From: Devosia sp. A8/3-2
GTDB taxonomy: Bacteria; Pseudomonadota; Alphaproteobacteria; Rhizobiales; Devosiaceae
Direction of reading: 5' to 3'
Assembly: GCA_025452255.1 (NCBI GenBank)
Contig: CP104974.1
Location: forward strand, 3,264,156-3,328,155
DNA length: 64,000 nt
The position numbers and the translations under genes are program-made. Below the pieces are notes generated by a model. That model saw only the letters and a list, made by a program, of their open reading frames with translations, was not told the origin of the DNA and did no database searches. This document shows, in pieces, positions 10,440-21,114 of the stretch (position 1 is the first letter of the stretch; every line of letters starts with the position of its first letter).

Positions 10440-12674
10440 CTAGAAGGACAATGAGGCCTCCCCGCTATCCGTCACCGTGAGTTCGGAGGAGGACGCGCCC
10501 CAGCGCACGCGTATGGTCTGCGGCCGGGTTGCGGTGACGCGCAGGCTCTTGGGCCGGCCATCGCGCCATTCCAGATCCAGCGTCAGGCCGCCGCGGGCGC
10601 GCAGGCCACGAAGGGAGCCCTGACGCCAGTGGGATGGCAGCGCCGGCAGCAGGTCGAGTACGCCTTCGCGCGATTGCACCAGCATTTCGAGAATGCCGGC
10701 GGCGCCGCCGAAATTACCATCGATCTGGAACGGGGGATGGGCATCGAACAGGTTGGGATAGCTACGCTGCGGGCAGAGCAGCAGCGCCAGCACGTCATGG
10801 GCGTGATCGCCCCGGCCCAGCCGGGCCCACAGATTGATGCGCCAACCAATGCCCCAGCCGGTGGCGTCGTCGCCGCGGATTTCGAGGGATCGTTGCGCGG
10901 CGGCGGCCAATTCAGGGGCAGTGTCGAGCGCGATCTGCTGGCTGGGATAAAGCCCATAGAGATGGGAGACGTGGCGATGGTGGATTTCGGTCACCTCCAT
11001 GTCCCAGTCTTCCAGCCATTCCTGCAACTGCCCGGCTCGGCCGATGCGATGCGGCGGCAGCCGGTCGCGTGCGGCGCTGGCCTCCTCCTGCATGGGATCG
11101 GTCAGGCCCAATTGCGCACTGGCGCCGAGATAGGCGTCGAACAGGTCGCGCAGGATCTGGTTGTCCATGGTCGGGCCGGCACACAGGGCGGCGCCATGGG
11201 GATGCAGGTTTTCCGGCGAGAGCGAGGGCACGGTGACCAATAGGTCGGTGCCCGGCAGCGGCCGCAGCGTATCGAGGAAGAACCGCACGGCTCCTGCCAG
11301 CACTGGCAGCAAGCGTTTCACCAAAGCATCGGGACGGCCGGCAAAGCTGGCGTGATCCCACAATTGCGCACAGAACCGAGGCGCCGCCGGTGGGCCACAG
11401 GCCCCATTCGGCGCCATCGACCGGACCGGTGGCCCGCCACAAATCGGTATTGTGATGCAGCACCCAGCCGCCGGCGCCATAATGGGCGCGCGCCATCTCT
11501 GCACCCGTCACCGTCAGGTCTTCCACCATGTCCAGCAGCGGCTCGAAACATTCCGCCGAGTTGGCCGGATCGGGCAGCCAGTAATTCATCTGGGCATTGA
11601 TATTGCTGGTATATTTACTGCCCCGGGGCGGCCTTGTCTCCTTGTTCCAGATGCCCTGCAAGGTCGTGGGCTGTGTGCCGGGCCGGCTGGAGGACAGCAT
11701 CAGATAGCGGCCATATTGCACGTAAAGCGCCGCTAGCGCTCGGGTCCCGGCCATCGGTGAAGCGGGCGATGCGTTCATCGGTCGGCAGGTCCTGCCGGCC
11801 CGGGCCCAGATCGATGGCGAGGCGCTCGAACAGACGCTGATGCGCCGCGATATGGTCGGCGCGTAGAGTGGCGTAGTCCTTGCCGGCCACGGCTTGTCGC
11901 CGCGCCGCCAGCAACGCATCGGGATCGCCAGAGATATCGTCGAAGCGGCGGAAGGAGGTGGCGATATTGAGGATGAACACCACCGCCGTGGCGTCACGCA
12001 CCACGAGGCGCCGGCCTCGGCGCTCCGCACTGCCGCCTTCAAGGCGTATGTCGACGCCGATGCCGAAGCGAAGGCGGCCCTCGACGCCATGCTTGCCAAA
12101 ATTGGTGCCGCGATAATCGAGGCGTGTAGCGTCGCCGGCCAGCCAATCGCCGGTTTGGGGACTGTCGAGCCGGGCTTCGAACGACAGCGTGCCGGGGCGC
12201 GCCGTCTCAACCCGCAGGACCAGCACGTCATCGGCCGCCGAAATGAAGCTCTCGCGCTTGAGCAACGTGGTGGTGCCCCCAGATGATAGCTGGTGGTGGC
12301 GATGGCGGTTTGCAGGTCGAGTTCGCGGCGATAGCTGCCGGGGGCCGCTTCATGACGGAATTCGAGGAAGAGATTGCCGGCCGGCTGATAGCTCATCTGC
12401 AAATAGGGGCGCGCCATCAGATGCTGGTTGGCCAGTGCCTGCGCTTCGGCATAGCGGCCGGCAAAGATCAGCTCCCGCACTGCAGCCAGATTAGGCAGCG
12501 CCTCCGGATTGACCGGCTGATAGGGACCGCCAGACCACAATGTGGATTCATTGAGCTGGATTTCCTCGCGGCCGATGGCGCCATGCACCATGGCGCCCAG
12601 CCGGCCATTGCCGAGTGGCAGCGCTTCGGTCCATTCCACCGCGGGGAGCGATACCAGAGATTGAGTGATGTCAT
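10440..12674 (-). CDS. Glycoside hydrolase family 95 (alpha-L-fucosidase type), frameshifted
   Basis: ATG 12674 gives [20 protein letters not shown] once a missing C near 12650 is restored, the standard GH95 beginning; [12 protein letters not shown] follows. Central motifs are [14 protein letters not shown] and [10 protein letters not shown], and near the C-terminus [16 protein letters not shown] and EMLVQSREG. Inverting enzymes of this family cleave alpha-1,2-L-fucosides and some related galactosides. Corrected length is about 745 residues. Three further shifts lie near 12283 (six Gs read as five), 11750 and 11370. No signal peptide is seen, so the substrate is probably an imported oligosaccharide. 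Last gene of the ABC operon; it starts 6 bp after the ATPase stop. Confidence 0.88.
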
Positions 12675-12679
12675 AGAAT

Positions 12680-13741
12680 TCAGTGTCCCGGACGCAAACG
12701 CTGGCCAGTGGCCGCAAAAACCATGCTGCGGGCAGCGTTGATGCCCACCTGCACATTATCGCCGGCCTTAATGCCCGGCCTGTCGCGCACTTCCACCACC
12801 GTGGCGTCTCCTGATCCGGTGGTGCCATAGAGGTAGCGCGTGCCGCCCAGATTTTCGACGACATCGACCTTGACCATAAGGCTTGCATCGCCCCCTTCGA
12901 GCACGAAATGCTCGGGGCGCAGGCCGACCAGCACCTCACCCGCATCGGCCGGGCCAGCCGCCGCCAGCACGGGCCCCGATGGCAGCTTGAGGCTGCCCCG
13001 GATCAGTTCGGCACGCAGGAAATTCATGCGGGGCGAGCCGATAAAGCCGGCGACGAACAGATTGTCCGGATCGTCATAGAGCTCGTCGGGCGTGCCGGAC
13101 TGGGCGATCTTGCCATCGCGCATCACCACAATCTTGTCGGCCGTGGTCATGGCCTCGGTCTGGTCATGCGTCACATAGATCATGGTGGAGCCGAGCTTGT
13201 TGTGCAGCTTGGCGATTTCCACCCGCATGGAGACGCGCAATTCCGCGTCGAGATTGGACAGCGGCTCGTCGAACAGGAAGACTTCGGGATCACGCACAAT
13301 GGCGCGGCCGATGGCAACGCGCTGGCGCTGCCCGCCCGACAGCTGGACCGGCTTGCGCTTGAGCAGCGGCTCGATCTGTAGCGTCTGCGCGGCAGCGGCC
13401 ACGCGGGCCTCGATATCGAGCTTGCTGAGCCCGGCCATACGCAGCGAGAAGCCGATATTCTGCTCCACGGTCATATGCGGATAAAGCGCGTAATTCTGGA
13501 ACACCATGGCGACGCCGCGCTCGATGGGGTCGGCATCGTTGACGCGCCGGCCATCGATGACCAGATCACCCTTGGTGATCGGCTCAAGTCCGGCGATCAT
13601 GCGCAAAAGCGTGGATTTGCCGCAGCCCGAGGGGCCCACAAACACGGTGAAGGCGCCGTCATCCACGGTCAGGTTGAGATTGTCGATGACCTCGAAAGTG
13701 CCATAGGACTTGCTGACATTGCTCAGCGTTACGCTTGCCAT
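12680..13741 (-). CDS. Sugar ABC transporter ATP-binding protein (UgpC/MsmX type)
   Basis: Intact, 353 residues. Walker [13 protein letters not shown]-loop [12 protein letters not shown], signature LSGGQRQRVAIGRA, Walker B VFLFDEPLSNLD and H-loop [10 protein letters not shown], followed by a C-terminal regulatory TOBE/OB region (VLVGLRPEHFVLEG). It energises the two permeases encoded upstream (15.8-17.6 kb) for uptake of the sugar bound by the protein at 17.6-18.9 kb. It lies between the GHL6-like gene and the GH95 gene in the same orientation. Confidence 0.93.
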   Translation of the reverse strand: MASVTLSNVSKSYGTFEVIDNLNLTVDDGAFTVFVGPSGCGKSTLLRMIAGLEPITKGDLVIDGRRVNDADPIERGVAMVFQNYALYPHMTVEQNIGFSLRMAGLSKLDIEARVAAAAQTLQIEPLLKRKPVQLSGGQRQRVAIGRAIVRDPEVFLFDEPLSNLDAELRVSMRVEIAKLHNKLGSTMIYVTHDQTEAMTTADKIVVMRDGKIAQSGTPDELYDDPDNLFVAGFIGSPRMNFLRAELIRGSLKLPSGPVLAAAGPADAGEVLVGLRPEHFVLEGGDASLMVKVDVVENLGGTRYLYGTTGSGDATVVEVRDRPGIKAGDNVQVGINAARSMVFAATGQRLRPGH

Positions 13742-13772
13742 AGTCTATCCTCCAAATGCCGCGCAACTAGGC

Positions 13773-15786
13773 CTACTCGAACACGATGGCCGCGTGGATG
13801 CGCAGCCGATCCAGGGGTGACGCCATAGGTGCCATCGCCAAGGTCCTGCAGGTCCAGGTCCCGGCCGCTCACCGCTTCATAGGCGCGGGTTGGGCGGCTG
13901 GGCAGGCGAACTGTAGCGCTGACCGGGCCGATGGCTGGAATGTCCTCGATCATTTCCATGACGCGGGTCCCCTCCCCGTGCGGCACGGCCTTGCCGCGTA
14001 CCAGGGCGGGCCATAGAGCAGGTGCAGGATATGCCGGTTGCGCTCGGCCTGATGGGTGAGCGTTGCGCGGCCCGCCGAAGGCAGGTCCGTGCTCAGGGCA
14101 GGCTTGGGCAGCAGGCGCGACAGCAGGGCTTTGACCACATGCCGGTACAGCGGCTGGCCGACATTGTGGTAAATGCCGAAGATCGGATAGGCGATGTAGC
14201 CCACCCGCCCGGACAGCGTCACCGCCGCGCCAAGCGGAGCCGCGTCCGTATTGTCGGGCGCATGGGCGTGCGAGGAGAAGTGGGCATAGGTGCGGTTGAA
14301 ATAGGGGGCACGACTCGGGCCAGCACACGGGCGCCCTGCCCCACGATCTGCTGGGCCGTGCCATAGACAACAAAGGGCGTTTTGGTCAGGGAAGATTCTG
14401 AGCTCATCGCCCAAGCCGATATAGCTGGGCGTGAACGTCACCGGCCCCTCACTGCAGATACCAGCCGCGACGGCAAATTGCCCATCCGCACCCAGCGCCG
14501 AATTGCCCGACAGCAGCAGGCCGCCGCCCTGCCCCACAAAGGCATTCAGCCGTTCGGCAAGAGCCCCATCCACCGGAATATCATCAGGCAGGATGATCAC
14601 CGCATAGGGTGAAAATTCCGAAGTGCCGTCGATGACATCGAAGGGAATCTTGAGCTCAAGCAGCATTTGGGCGGCGCCGGCATCAGCCGTGCTGTTGTGG
14701 TCGCCGGCGTGGTGGAAATATTCCGAGGACAGGATGGCCACCTGCGATACCTGCTTTGCCGACTCGAGATAGGGCTCCAGCTTGGCGAGGCGGGCATAGG
14801 CCGAGGCAATCGAAGCATAAGTATCGGCGTTGATGGCGCCATTGGGATGGAGCTGGTCGCCGACCGTGCATTTGGCGCCCAAAGCCGCCATCTGCGCTGA
14901 CTTCATATTCCAGCGCATCGGCATGCTTGAAACCGCCGAACTCACCCCGAGACAGATGGAACTTGCCGGTCTGGCCGAGGAAATCGAGACCCAGCGTTGC
15001 CGCATAACGGGCGCTGGCGGGGAAATGGTCATAGCCCCAGCCGCCGGTGGGCAGGCTTTCGAGTTCGAGATGGGTATAGGGGGCAAAGCGCTTGCGGCCC
15101 TGCTTATGGATATGGCCGCAATTGTAGAAGATGCGCAGGCCCGGAAACTCGGCATGCAATGCCGCTGTCATTTCCGCGCGGAATACCTCATTGACCCGTT
15201 CGTCATTGGTCAGGCGATCCTCGGGCTTGGTCGGATCGAGCCCATGTTCGGCCATGCTGTCGAGACATTGTTGGCACACGCAGTCGGTGGCCAAAACGAT
15301 ATCGAAGAACAGGCCGGGCGTGTCGTAATTGCGGACGACTTCGCGTGCATGCTCAAGCAGCTCGTCGCGATAGGCCTTGTGATTAAGGCAGAGTGTGTGC
15401 CGGGCGGCTTGCAGCTGGCCGGGCTCGAAGCGGTTCTTAGTGGCGGAACGCACGCGCCATTCAGGGTGCAGGCGCGCATTGCGCTCATCCCATTGCACGG
15501 AAATGTAGATCGGCGCCTCGATATCGGCGGCGGCGAGCGCCTTGACCATGTCACCCATCAGATCGGGACGGGCCAGATTGGGATGCGGAGCACCGACCTT
15601 GCTGGGATAATAGGACCAGCCATGATGGCACTTGGCGAAGATGGTGACGCTATCCACATTGGCCGCCTTGAATGTCGCGACAAAATCATCGGGATCGAAG
15701 GCCGCGCCGATGCCCGGGATGTGCTCGGAAGTGTGGAAATCGAGATGGATCTGCCGATAGCGGATCGGCTTGTTGGTCACGGGCAT
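13773..15786 (-). CDS. Putative glycoside hydrolase: GHL6-like TIM barrel plus beta-galactosidase trimerisation domain
   Basis: Starts MPVTNKPIRYRQIHLDFHTS at ATG 15786. Residues 1-290 match the hypothetical glycosyl hydrolase 6 group (VDSVTIFAKCHHGWSYYPSK, YDTPGLFFDIVLATDCVCQQ, RIFYNCGHIHKQGRKRF). The middle (VAILSSEYFHHAGDHNSTAD, AVIILPDD, GGGLLLSGNSALG) is the flavodoxin-like beta-galactosidase trimerisation domain. The C-terminal part is a beta-sandwich ending LRIHAAIVFE at the TAG at 13773. Shifts near 14910, 14320, 13980 and 13810. Corrected length is about 670 residues. Substrate not established; the neighbouring GH95 gene suggests fucosylated glycans. No signal peptide. Confidence 0.78.
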
Positions 15787-15788
15787 GA

Positions 15789-16609
15789 TTATTCCTTGGC
15801 TCCGGTTCGGGTTTGCGAGCCGGCAGCAAATTGGCGTTGAAACACGACGAAAACGATGAGGGGGACGATGGTGGTGACGATGGCCGCGACCGAGCGCAGG
15901 TCCCAGTTCATCTCATAGGTGCCGGACACCTTGGTGAGCAGAACCGGCAGCGGCACCATGCTGCGCAGATAGAGCATAGGCAGCAGCAGGGCGTTCCAGC
16001 TCCACAAGAACTGCAGCACGCCCACCGCAAAGATCGGGCTGGTGGCATTGGGCAGCACGACGTGCTGCAGCGTCTTGATCGGGCTGCAGCCGTCGATCTT
16101 GGCGGCCTCGATCAGCTCCTTGGGAAAATCCTCAAGGAAATTCTTCACGAGGAAAATGGACCGTGCAAAGCTCATCCCGACATAGGGAATGAGCACGGCC
16201 GAGGATTGTCGATCAGCTTCATGTCCCGCCACAGCGTGAACAGCGGGATGACCACGACCTGCTGAGGCAGCACGAAGGCATTGATGATGATGATCAGCAG
16301 CAGCCGGCGCGAGCGGAACTTGAGGAAGTGGAAGGCATAGGCCGCCGCTGGCGTCAGCAGCATAGTGCCCAGCGTCGCGAGCGCCGCCAGCATCGCTGTA
16401 TAAAAGAAGGATTCAGCGAGTGGATAAGCCACCCAAACACGCTGCCGGGCATCGAGCGTGAAGCGGATATTGTCGAGCCGCCACCACCCCAATGCCACGT
16501 CGGCGGGTGGCCGGATGGAGGTCAGCACGATGCCCAGCACCGGCACCACCCAGCATACCGCCAGCACGCCGACCACGATAACTGTCCACCATGGAACGCG
16601 CCCTATCAT
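15789..16609 (-). CDS. Sugar ABC transporter permease, MalG type (one frameshift)
   Basis: ATG 16609 (MIGRVPWWTVIVVGVLAVCW). Six membrane segments are expected; the EAA loop is EAAKIDGCSPIKTLQHVVLP, the contact site for the ATPase. A shift near 16192-16200 breaks the chain after LIDNP, where the family continues with an Ala-Val-Leu-Ile-Pro loop. The altered bases are CCTCGGCC where CCCTGGGCC would restore the protein. The start overlaps the stop of the preceding permease by ATGA. Ends 2 bp before the glycosidase start. Confidence 0.88.
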
Positions 16610-17576
16610 TTGGCACCTGCCGTGCGCTGGATGATGGCCGGAATGGAAACCACCAGCACCGCCACCAGCAGCACCACGGTGGCGGCAGCACCATAGCCGA
16701 GTTTGAACTGGGTCATGGATTCCCGATACATGAAATAGCCCACCGTTTCGGTGGCGCGCACCGGCCCGCCGCCGGTCATGACATAAATAATGTCGAAGGC
16801 CCGCAACGCGCCCAGCAGGTTGATGAAGATGGCGACGCGTACGCCGGGCATGGAGAGCGGCACCATGATGTGCCGCATGATGGACATGGGCTTGGCCCCG
16901 TCCATATAGGCCGCTTCAAGCACCGTCTTGGGAATGCCCTGCACCGCCGCAAAGCACAGCATCAGCGGCAGGCCGACCCTGCCCAGGAGGCCACGAAGAT
17001 CAGCGACCACAGCGCCGTTACCGGGTCACCCAGCCAGGAATGCTGGAAGCCCGGCACCACGCTGCCGATCAGCGAATTGAGCAGGCCGGCCTTGTCCGGC
17101 CGCAGGATATTGATCCACATATAGCCCGAAACGGCCTCGGAAATCCCGAAGGTGACGAAGAACATGCCGCGGAACGGCAGGGTGTGGCGCGGCGCAAATG
17201 AGCACAGCATGGCCAGCGTCCAGCCCAGCGACACCGAAATGAGCGTGGTGCCGAGCGTGAAGATCAGCGTGGTCAGCAGCGTGTTGCGGAACGTGGCATC
17301 CGCAAACAGCGTCATATAATTGCCGAGGCCCACGAATTTGGGCGGGGCCGAGCCCTTGATGTCGAATAGCGACAGCCGGATCGTGTCGATCAGCGGATAG
17401 ACCACCGAAATGCCGAACAGCACGATGACGGGGGCGATCAGCAACCACGCCGCCGGCGCTTCCCTGAGCCCTTTCCGCCCGCGCCTGACGACCGGCTCGC
17501 GCCGGCCGCCAGTCAGGGGAGAGGAGATATCGGCGAGCGCGCCCGCCGTTGGTTTTGCGCCGGAACTGGTCATCAA
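16606..17576 (-). CDS. Sugar ABC transporter permease, MalF type (one frameshift)
   Basis: ATG 17576, with a hydrophilic N-terminal 45 residues before the first membrane helix (AAWLLIAPVIVLFGISVVY). The EAA loop is EAAYMDGAKPMSIMRHIMVP. The break is near 16985, where a run of four G in GCAGGGGTC appears as three; restoring it joins LIFVASWAG to VGLPLMLCFAAVQGIP. Corrected length is about 323 residues. It overlaps the upstream binding-protein gene (ATGA at 17573-17576) and the downstream MalG-type gene, so the three are translationally coupled. Confidence 0.88.
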
Positions 17577-18860
17577 TACGCCGTGGCCGCCTTGGCTTCG
17601 ATAGCGGCCAGCACCGAGTCGATCATTTCCTCGCTCGGATCCTGCAGGAAGCGCTGCAACTGGATGCGGTATTCATCGACCGAGTCGCCCGGCAGCAAAT
17701 CGCCCAGCACGAACTGCACCTTTGCTCCGGCAACGGCGGCAACCGCAGTCTGCTGCACAGGCCCGAGCAGCGATGTGTCGAACGCCGTGCTCGGCGAGGC
17801 ATAGCCGTATTTGCCCATGATATTGGCAGCGTCCGGCCCGATGATGAAATCGAGGAAGGCGTCAGCAGCGGCCGGATTGTTGCCATTGCTGGTAACGACC
17901 AACTCCTTGGTATCGACGCTTGAGGTATCGTCGAACCCCATGCCAAGCGCCGGAAACTGGAAGATGGAATAGTCAACGCCCTCCTCCAGCCCATAGTCCT
18001 TCTTGAGCGCCGCATTGGTCCACATGCCGAACAGCAGATAATTGGCTTCCTCGGCCCGGAAGATTGCCGGATAGGCATCCTCGGTGGCCAGCAGGGTGGC
18101 CGGATCGGCGCAGCACCCGGCGTCCAGCATTTCCTTGAACTTGACCATGGCGCCCCTGACCTTGGGATCGGTCCGGGGATTTCGTGGGCTGCAAGCTGTG
18201 ATGCCGCCTCGACCCCCGCCGTGCGCAGCAGCAGGGTTTCGAACCACTCGCCATGCGCCCAATATTTGGCCGGAATGACGACGGGATAGGAATAGCCGGC
18301 GGCCTTGAGCGTGTCGAAGCTGGCCGAGAATTCTTCCCGTGTCGCTGGCGGGGTGACACCGGCCTTTTCGAGCTGGGCGGTCTTGTACCAGATGGCCGAG
18401 CGGTCACCGTAAGTATAGGTCACGCCATAGGGCACGCCATCGATGGCGCCGAGATCCTTCCGAGATTGGCTGAGCTTTTCGTCCCAGCCAAAGCTCGCCC
18501 ACTGCTCCTCGACAGGGCGCAGAATGCCGGCATTGTTGAGCTCGACGCGGAATGCCGGCCGGTATTGATGATGATGTCGACAACTTCGCCGCCCAGCAGG
18601 ACGGTGCGGATACCGGCGCGCGGATCGCCCTGCCCGCCGGCCGGCTGAAATTCGCGCACCGTCACGCCGAGATTGAGTTCGATGAACTTGGCCTCGACCT
18701 CATGCCACATTTCAAGTTCCGTGCCGCCCTGCCACTGCAGGATGACCAGCTCCCCGCTAACGTCTCGGGCCGGGGCAGCGCCGCTCATTGCCAGCAGCGC
18801 CGCCGTGGCAAGACCCGATAGAAGTGCACGTCGCCCGCAGATACCTTTGAATTTGCTCAT
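17573..18860 (-). CDS. Extracellular sugar-binding protein of ABC transporter (SBP family 1), frameshifted
   Basis: ATG 18860 begins with a signal peptide (CGRRALLSGLATAALLAMSG with cleavage near APA-RD). Mature protein features such as LVILQWQGGTELEMWHEVEA, the region AIWYKTAQLEKAGVTPPATR, ANYLLFGMWTNAALKKDYGL and TKELVVTSNGNNPAAADAFL fit family 1 solute-binding proteins. Breaks near 18500-18560 and near 18175-18185. Corrected length is about 429 residues. As first gene of the operon it delivers the oligosaccharide to the two permeases. Confidence 0.87.
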
Positions 18861-18913
18861 GCTTTCTCCTCCGCATTGATCCAGCCTTCTTTGCGCGGCT
18901 ATCATCAACAATG

Positions 18914-18927
18914 TTGAAACGTTATCA
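18914..18927. promoter_or_regulatory. Candidate LacI-type operator
   Basis: TTGAAACGTTATCA is an imperfect palindrome centred on AACGTT, the core common to many LacI/GalR operators, and lies 54 bp upstream of the first gene of the glycan operon. Only five of seven half-site positions are symmetric, so this is a weak candidate for the LacI protein at 9.4 kb. Confidence 0.3.
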
Positions 18928-18996
18928 TCTATTTTCGCGTTGGCAATCCCCTGCCGAATGGCTGCGATGCCGACGATCCGCCGCGAGCGAATTGCC

Positions 18997-19029
18997 ATAA
19001 AAAGCGGCCACCCCGAGGGGTGACCGCTT
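18997..19029 (-). terminator. Intrinsic terminator after the 19-kb binding-protein gene
   Basis: Read on the minus strand: AAGCGGTCACCCC, loop TC, GGGGTGGCCGCTT, then a run of five T. The 13-bp stem has one mismatch. It follows the stop codon at 19049 by 20 bases and so closes the minus-strand group that begins at 27.0 kb. It also separates that group from the promoter region of the glycan operon. Confidence 0.85.
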
Positions 19030-19048
19030 GTCGTTGGGGAGTTAAATG

Positions 19049-19981
19049 TCAGGTCTTGGGCAGGCCGGGCGGATTGCTCTGCGACTTTTCGACGGCTTCG
19101 GCGGCGATGTTCCAGTGTTCCAGCGTCTGGCCGTAAAGCCCGTTTTCGATCAGCCCGTTGATGGCGATAGTGATTGCATCGGCAAGTCCGGATCCCTTGC
19201 GGGTGGTCGCGGCGATTTCGGCCTTGAGCGGCCAGCCGCCGCTCTGGATGCCCACCAGGCGCGTGTCGCCGGTGACGGCGGAAGAATAGGACAGAGTCGG
19301 GTTCGGGTTGAATTCCACATCGGCCCGGCCGGACTGGATGGCGAGCGTGCTGGCCGCCGAGTCGTCATAATATTGCACCTCGACCGGCGCGAGCCCGGCT
19401 TCCACGTTCAGGCGATCCCATTCCAGGATGATCTTTTCCTGATTGGTGCCGGCGCCGGTGATGACCTTGAGGCCGGCAATGTCCTTGGGCTCGGTGATTG
19501 CGGTGATCGGGCTGTCAGCGCGGACGTAAAAGCCCAGCACGTCTCGGCGGTAGCTCGAAAAGTCGAACTTTTCCTTGCGCTCCTCGGTCACCGTGACGTT
19601 GGAAATCACCGCGTCATACTTGCCCGAGCTGACCCCGAGTGGCCAATCGGCCCGAGCGACAGCCACCAGATTGAGTTCGAGCCCCAGCGAGTCGGCGATC
19701 AGCGAGGCGATATCGGGATCGGAGCCCACCACGGTCTGGGAATCGGTGGCATAGGTGGCGATTGGCGGATCCCATGGCGAAACCGCGACCGTTAAGGCGC
19801 CTTCCTCGGCAAACTTGAAATCGGCCGGGATGGCGGCGATCGCTTCGGCATTGGCCTCCGCCTTGAGGCGGCTTGGCTGTTCGGGGCTGAGATCGAATGC
19901 GGCTCGGGCGAAGGCGGTGCCCGTGAGGGCCGCAAGGGCAAGGCCGGCCAGCAGCAGTCTGAGGGAGTTTGGCTTGGTCAT
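19049..19981 (-). CDS. ABC transporter substrate-binding protein, polar amino acid type (SBP family 3)
   Basis: Intact, 310 residues, signal peptide MTKPNSLRLLLAGLALAALT with cleavage after AFA. The SBP_bac_3 fold is shown by ATYATDSQTVVGSDPDIASL, YDAVISNVTVTEERKEKFDF and GLKVITGAGTNQEKI, with a C-terminal GSGLADAITIAINGLIENG. It is about 60 percent similar by eye to the second binding protein at 21.1-22.1 kb, so one transporter may use two binding proteins. It is the last gene before the terminator and follows an LLM monooxygenase gene. Confidence 0.9.
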   Translation of the reverse strand: MTKPNSLRLLLAGLALAALTGTAFARAAFDLSPEQPSRLKAEANAEAIAAIPADFKFAEEGALTVAVSPWDPPIATYATDSQTVVGSDPDIASLIADSLGLELNLVAVARADWPLGVSSGKYDAVISNVTVTEERKEKFDFSSYRRDVLGFYVRADSPITAITEPKDIAGLKVITGAGTNQEKIILEWDRLNVEAGLAPVEVQYYDDSAASTLAIQSGRADVEFNPNPTLSYSSAVTGDTRLVGIQSGGWPLKAEIAATTRKGSGLADAITIAINGLIENGLYGQTLEHWNIAAEAVEKSQSNPPGLPKT

Positions 19982-20051
19982 GTCATGCTTTCGTTTGCTC
20001 GTGACGTGCTAGGGGTGTGCCGCGGCTTTGCGCAGGGCCGGGCGTGGCAGA

Positions 20052-21099
20052 TCAGACCAGCCGGATGGCGGGCCGGGCTTGGGATGGGAAATTTGCCGAC
20101 CAACCGAGCGCCGGGGCAATCAGCGTAATGGTGTCGGTCAGGATCTGTTCGTATTCGGGGAGCGTGAACTCGTAGGGCAGCTCGAGCCGCAATTCGTCGA
20201 CCAGCGGCAACACTGGATCATCGCGCAGCCAGCCCACGATCTGTTCGGCGCTGCCGACCAGATCGCGCGGGAACAGCGTCCGGCGCTCGCCCTGCGGCTT
20301 GAGCGTGCGTTCATAGCGGCTGGCGGCATAGGCCTCGTAGCGGGCGCCCCGTGCAGCAGGGGCGCTGTCGGTCGGAACAATCACCCGTCCCACCGCCACC
20401 CGCCCCGGCCAACCGTCCGAGGCCTGCCGATAGGCTTGGATCAGATTGCGCTGGGCGGCGTGAAAGTCGTCGGTGCCCTCGCCGGAAATCACATTGCCGG
20501 TGAGCAGATTGAAGCCGTTCTCGCCGGCCCAGCGTGCCGATTTGAGCGAGCCTCCGCCATACCAGAGGCGGTTGGCCAGTCCCGCGGCAAAGGGTTGCAA
20601 TCGCGGCCGTTGCGGCCCGAATGGGGTGGCGATGGCGGTTTCGGCGTCACCGAGATAGGCGCCCCGCAGATGGGCCGCGAAGCGTTCTGATGCGGCCATG
20701 GCCCAGATCATGGCTCTGCCAATCGCCATCGTGCACCAGCGGCCCCGGGATTGCCGCATGTGGCGGCACGCCGGCGCTGAGCCCGACATTGAGCCGACCG
20801 CGCGACAGCACATCGACCATGGAGAGGTCTTCCGCCAGCCGGAACGGGCTTTCATAGCCGATCTGGATCACCGCCGAGCCAAGCTGGATCGTGCTGGTGC
20901 GCTGGCTCGCCGCAGACAGGAACACTGCCGCCGTGCCGATGCCGGACTCCAGATGCCGCTGCCGCACCCGGGCGCTGTCAAAGCCCAATTGCTCGCCAAA
21001 GGCGATCAGGTTCAGCGTAGCGTCGATCCCCTCGAAGGGATTGTCATTGCTGAAATTGCCCGGCGTCAGAAAGCCGATATGCCTGATATTGAGGGCCAT
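20052..21099 (-). CDS. LLM class flavin-dependent oxidoreductase (one extra base)
   Basis: ATG 21099 (MALNIRHIGFLTPGNFSNDN). Luciferase-like TIM-barrel pieces: STIQLGSAVIQIGYESPFRL, LSMVDVLSRGRLNVGLSAG, and a C-terminal DLVGSAEQIVGWLRDDPVLP, where family members recognise the reduced FMN phosphate. An extra T at 20688 (TTCGAT read as TTCTGAT) breaks the frame; without it the protein is 348 residues. These enzymes use FMNH2 from a separate reductase, none of which is encoded nearby. Placed between two binding-protein genes, so it probably oxidises the imported compound. Confidence 0.87.
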
Positions 21100-21114
21100 G
21101 CAGGATCGTCCCGA

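Noticed and set aside
12912..13080. N-terminal extension of the GH95 protein into the ATPase gene
   Set aside because: An open frame continues upstream, but GH95 proteins start at the LWYRSP region and the ATG at 12674 fits directly after the ATPase stop.
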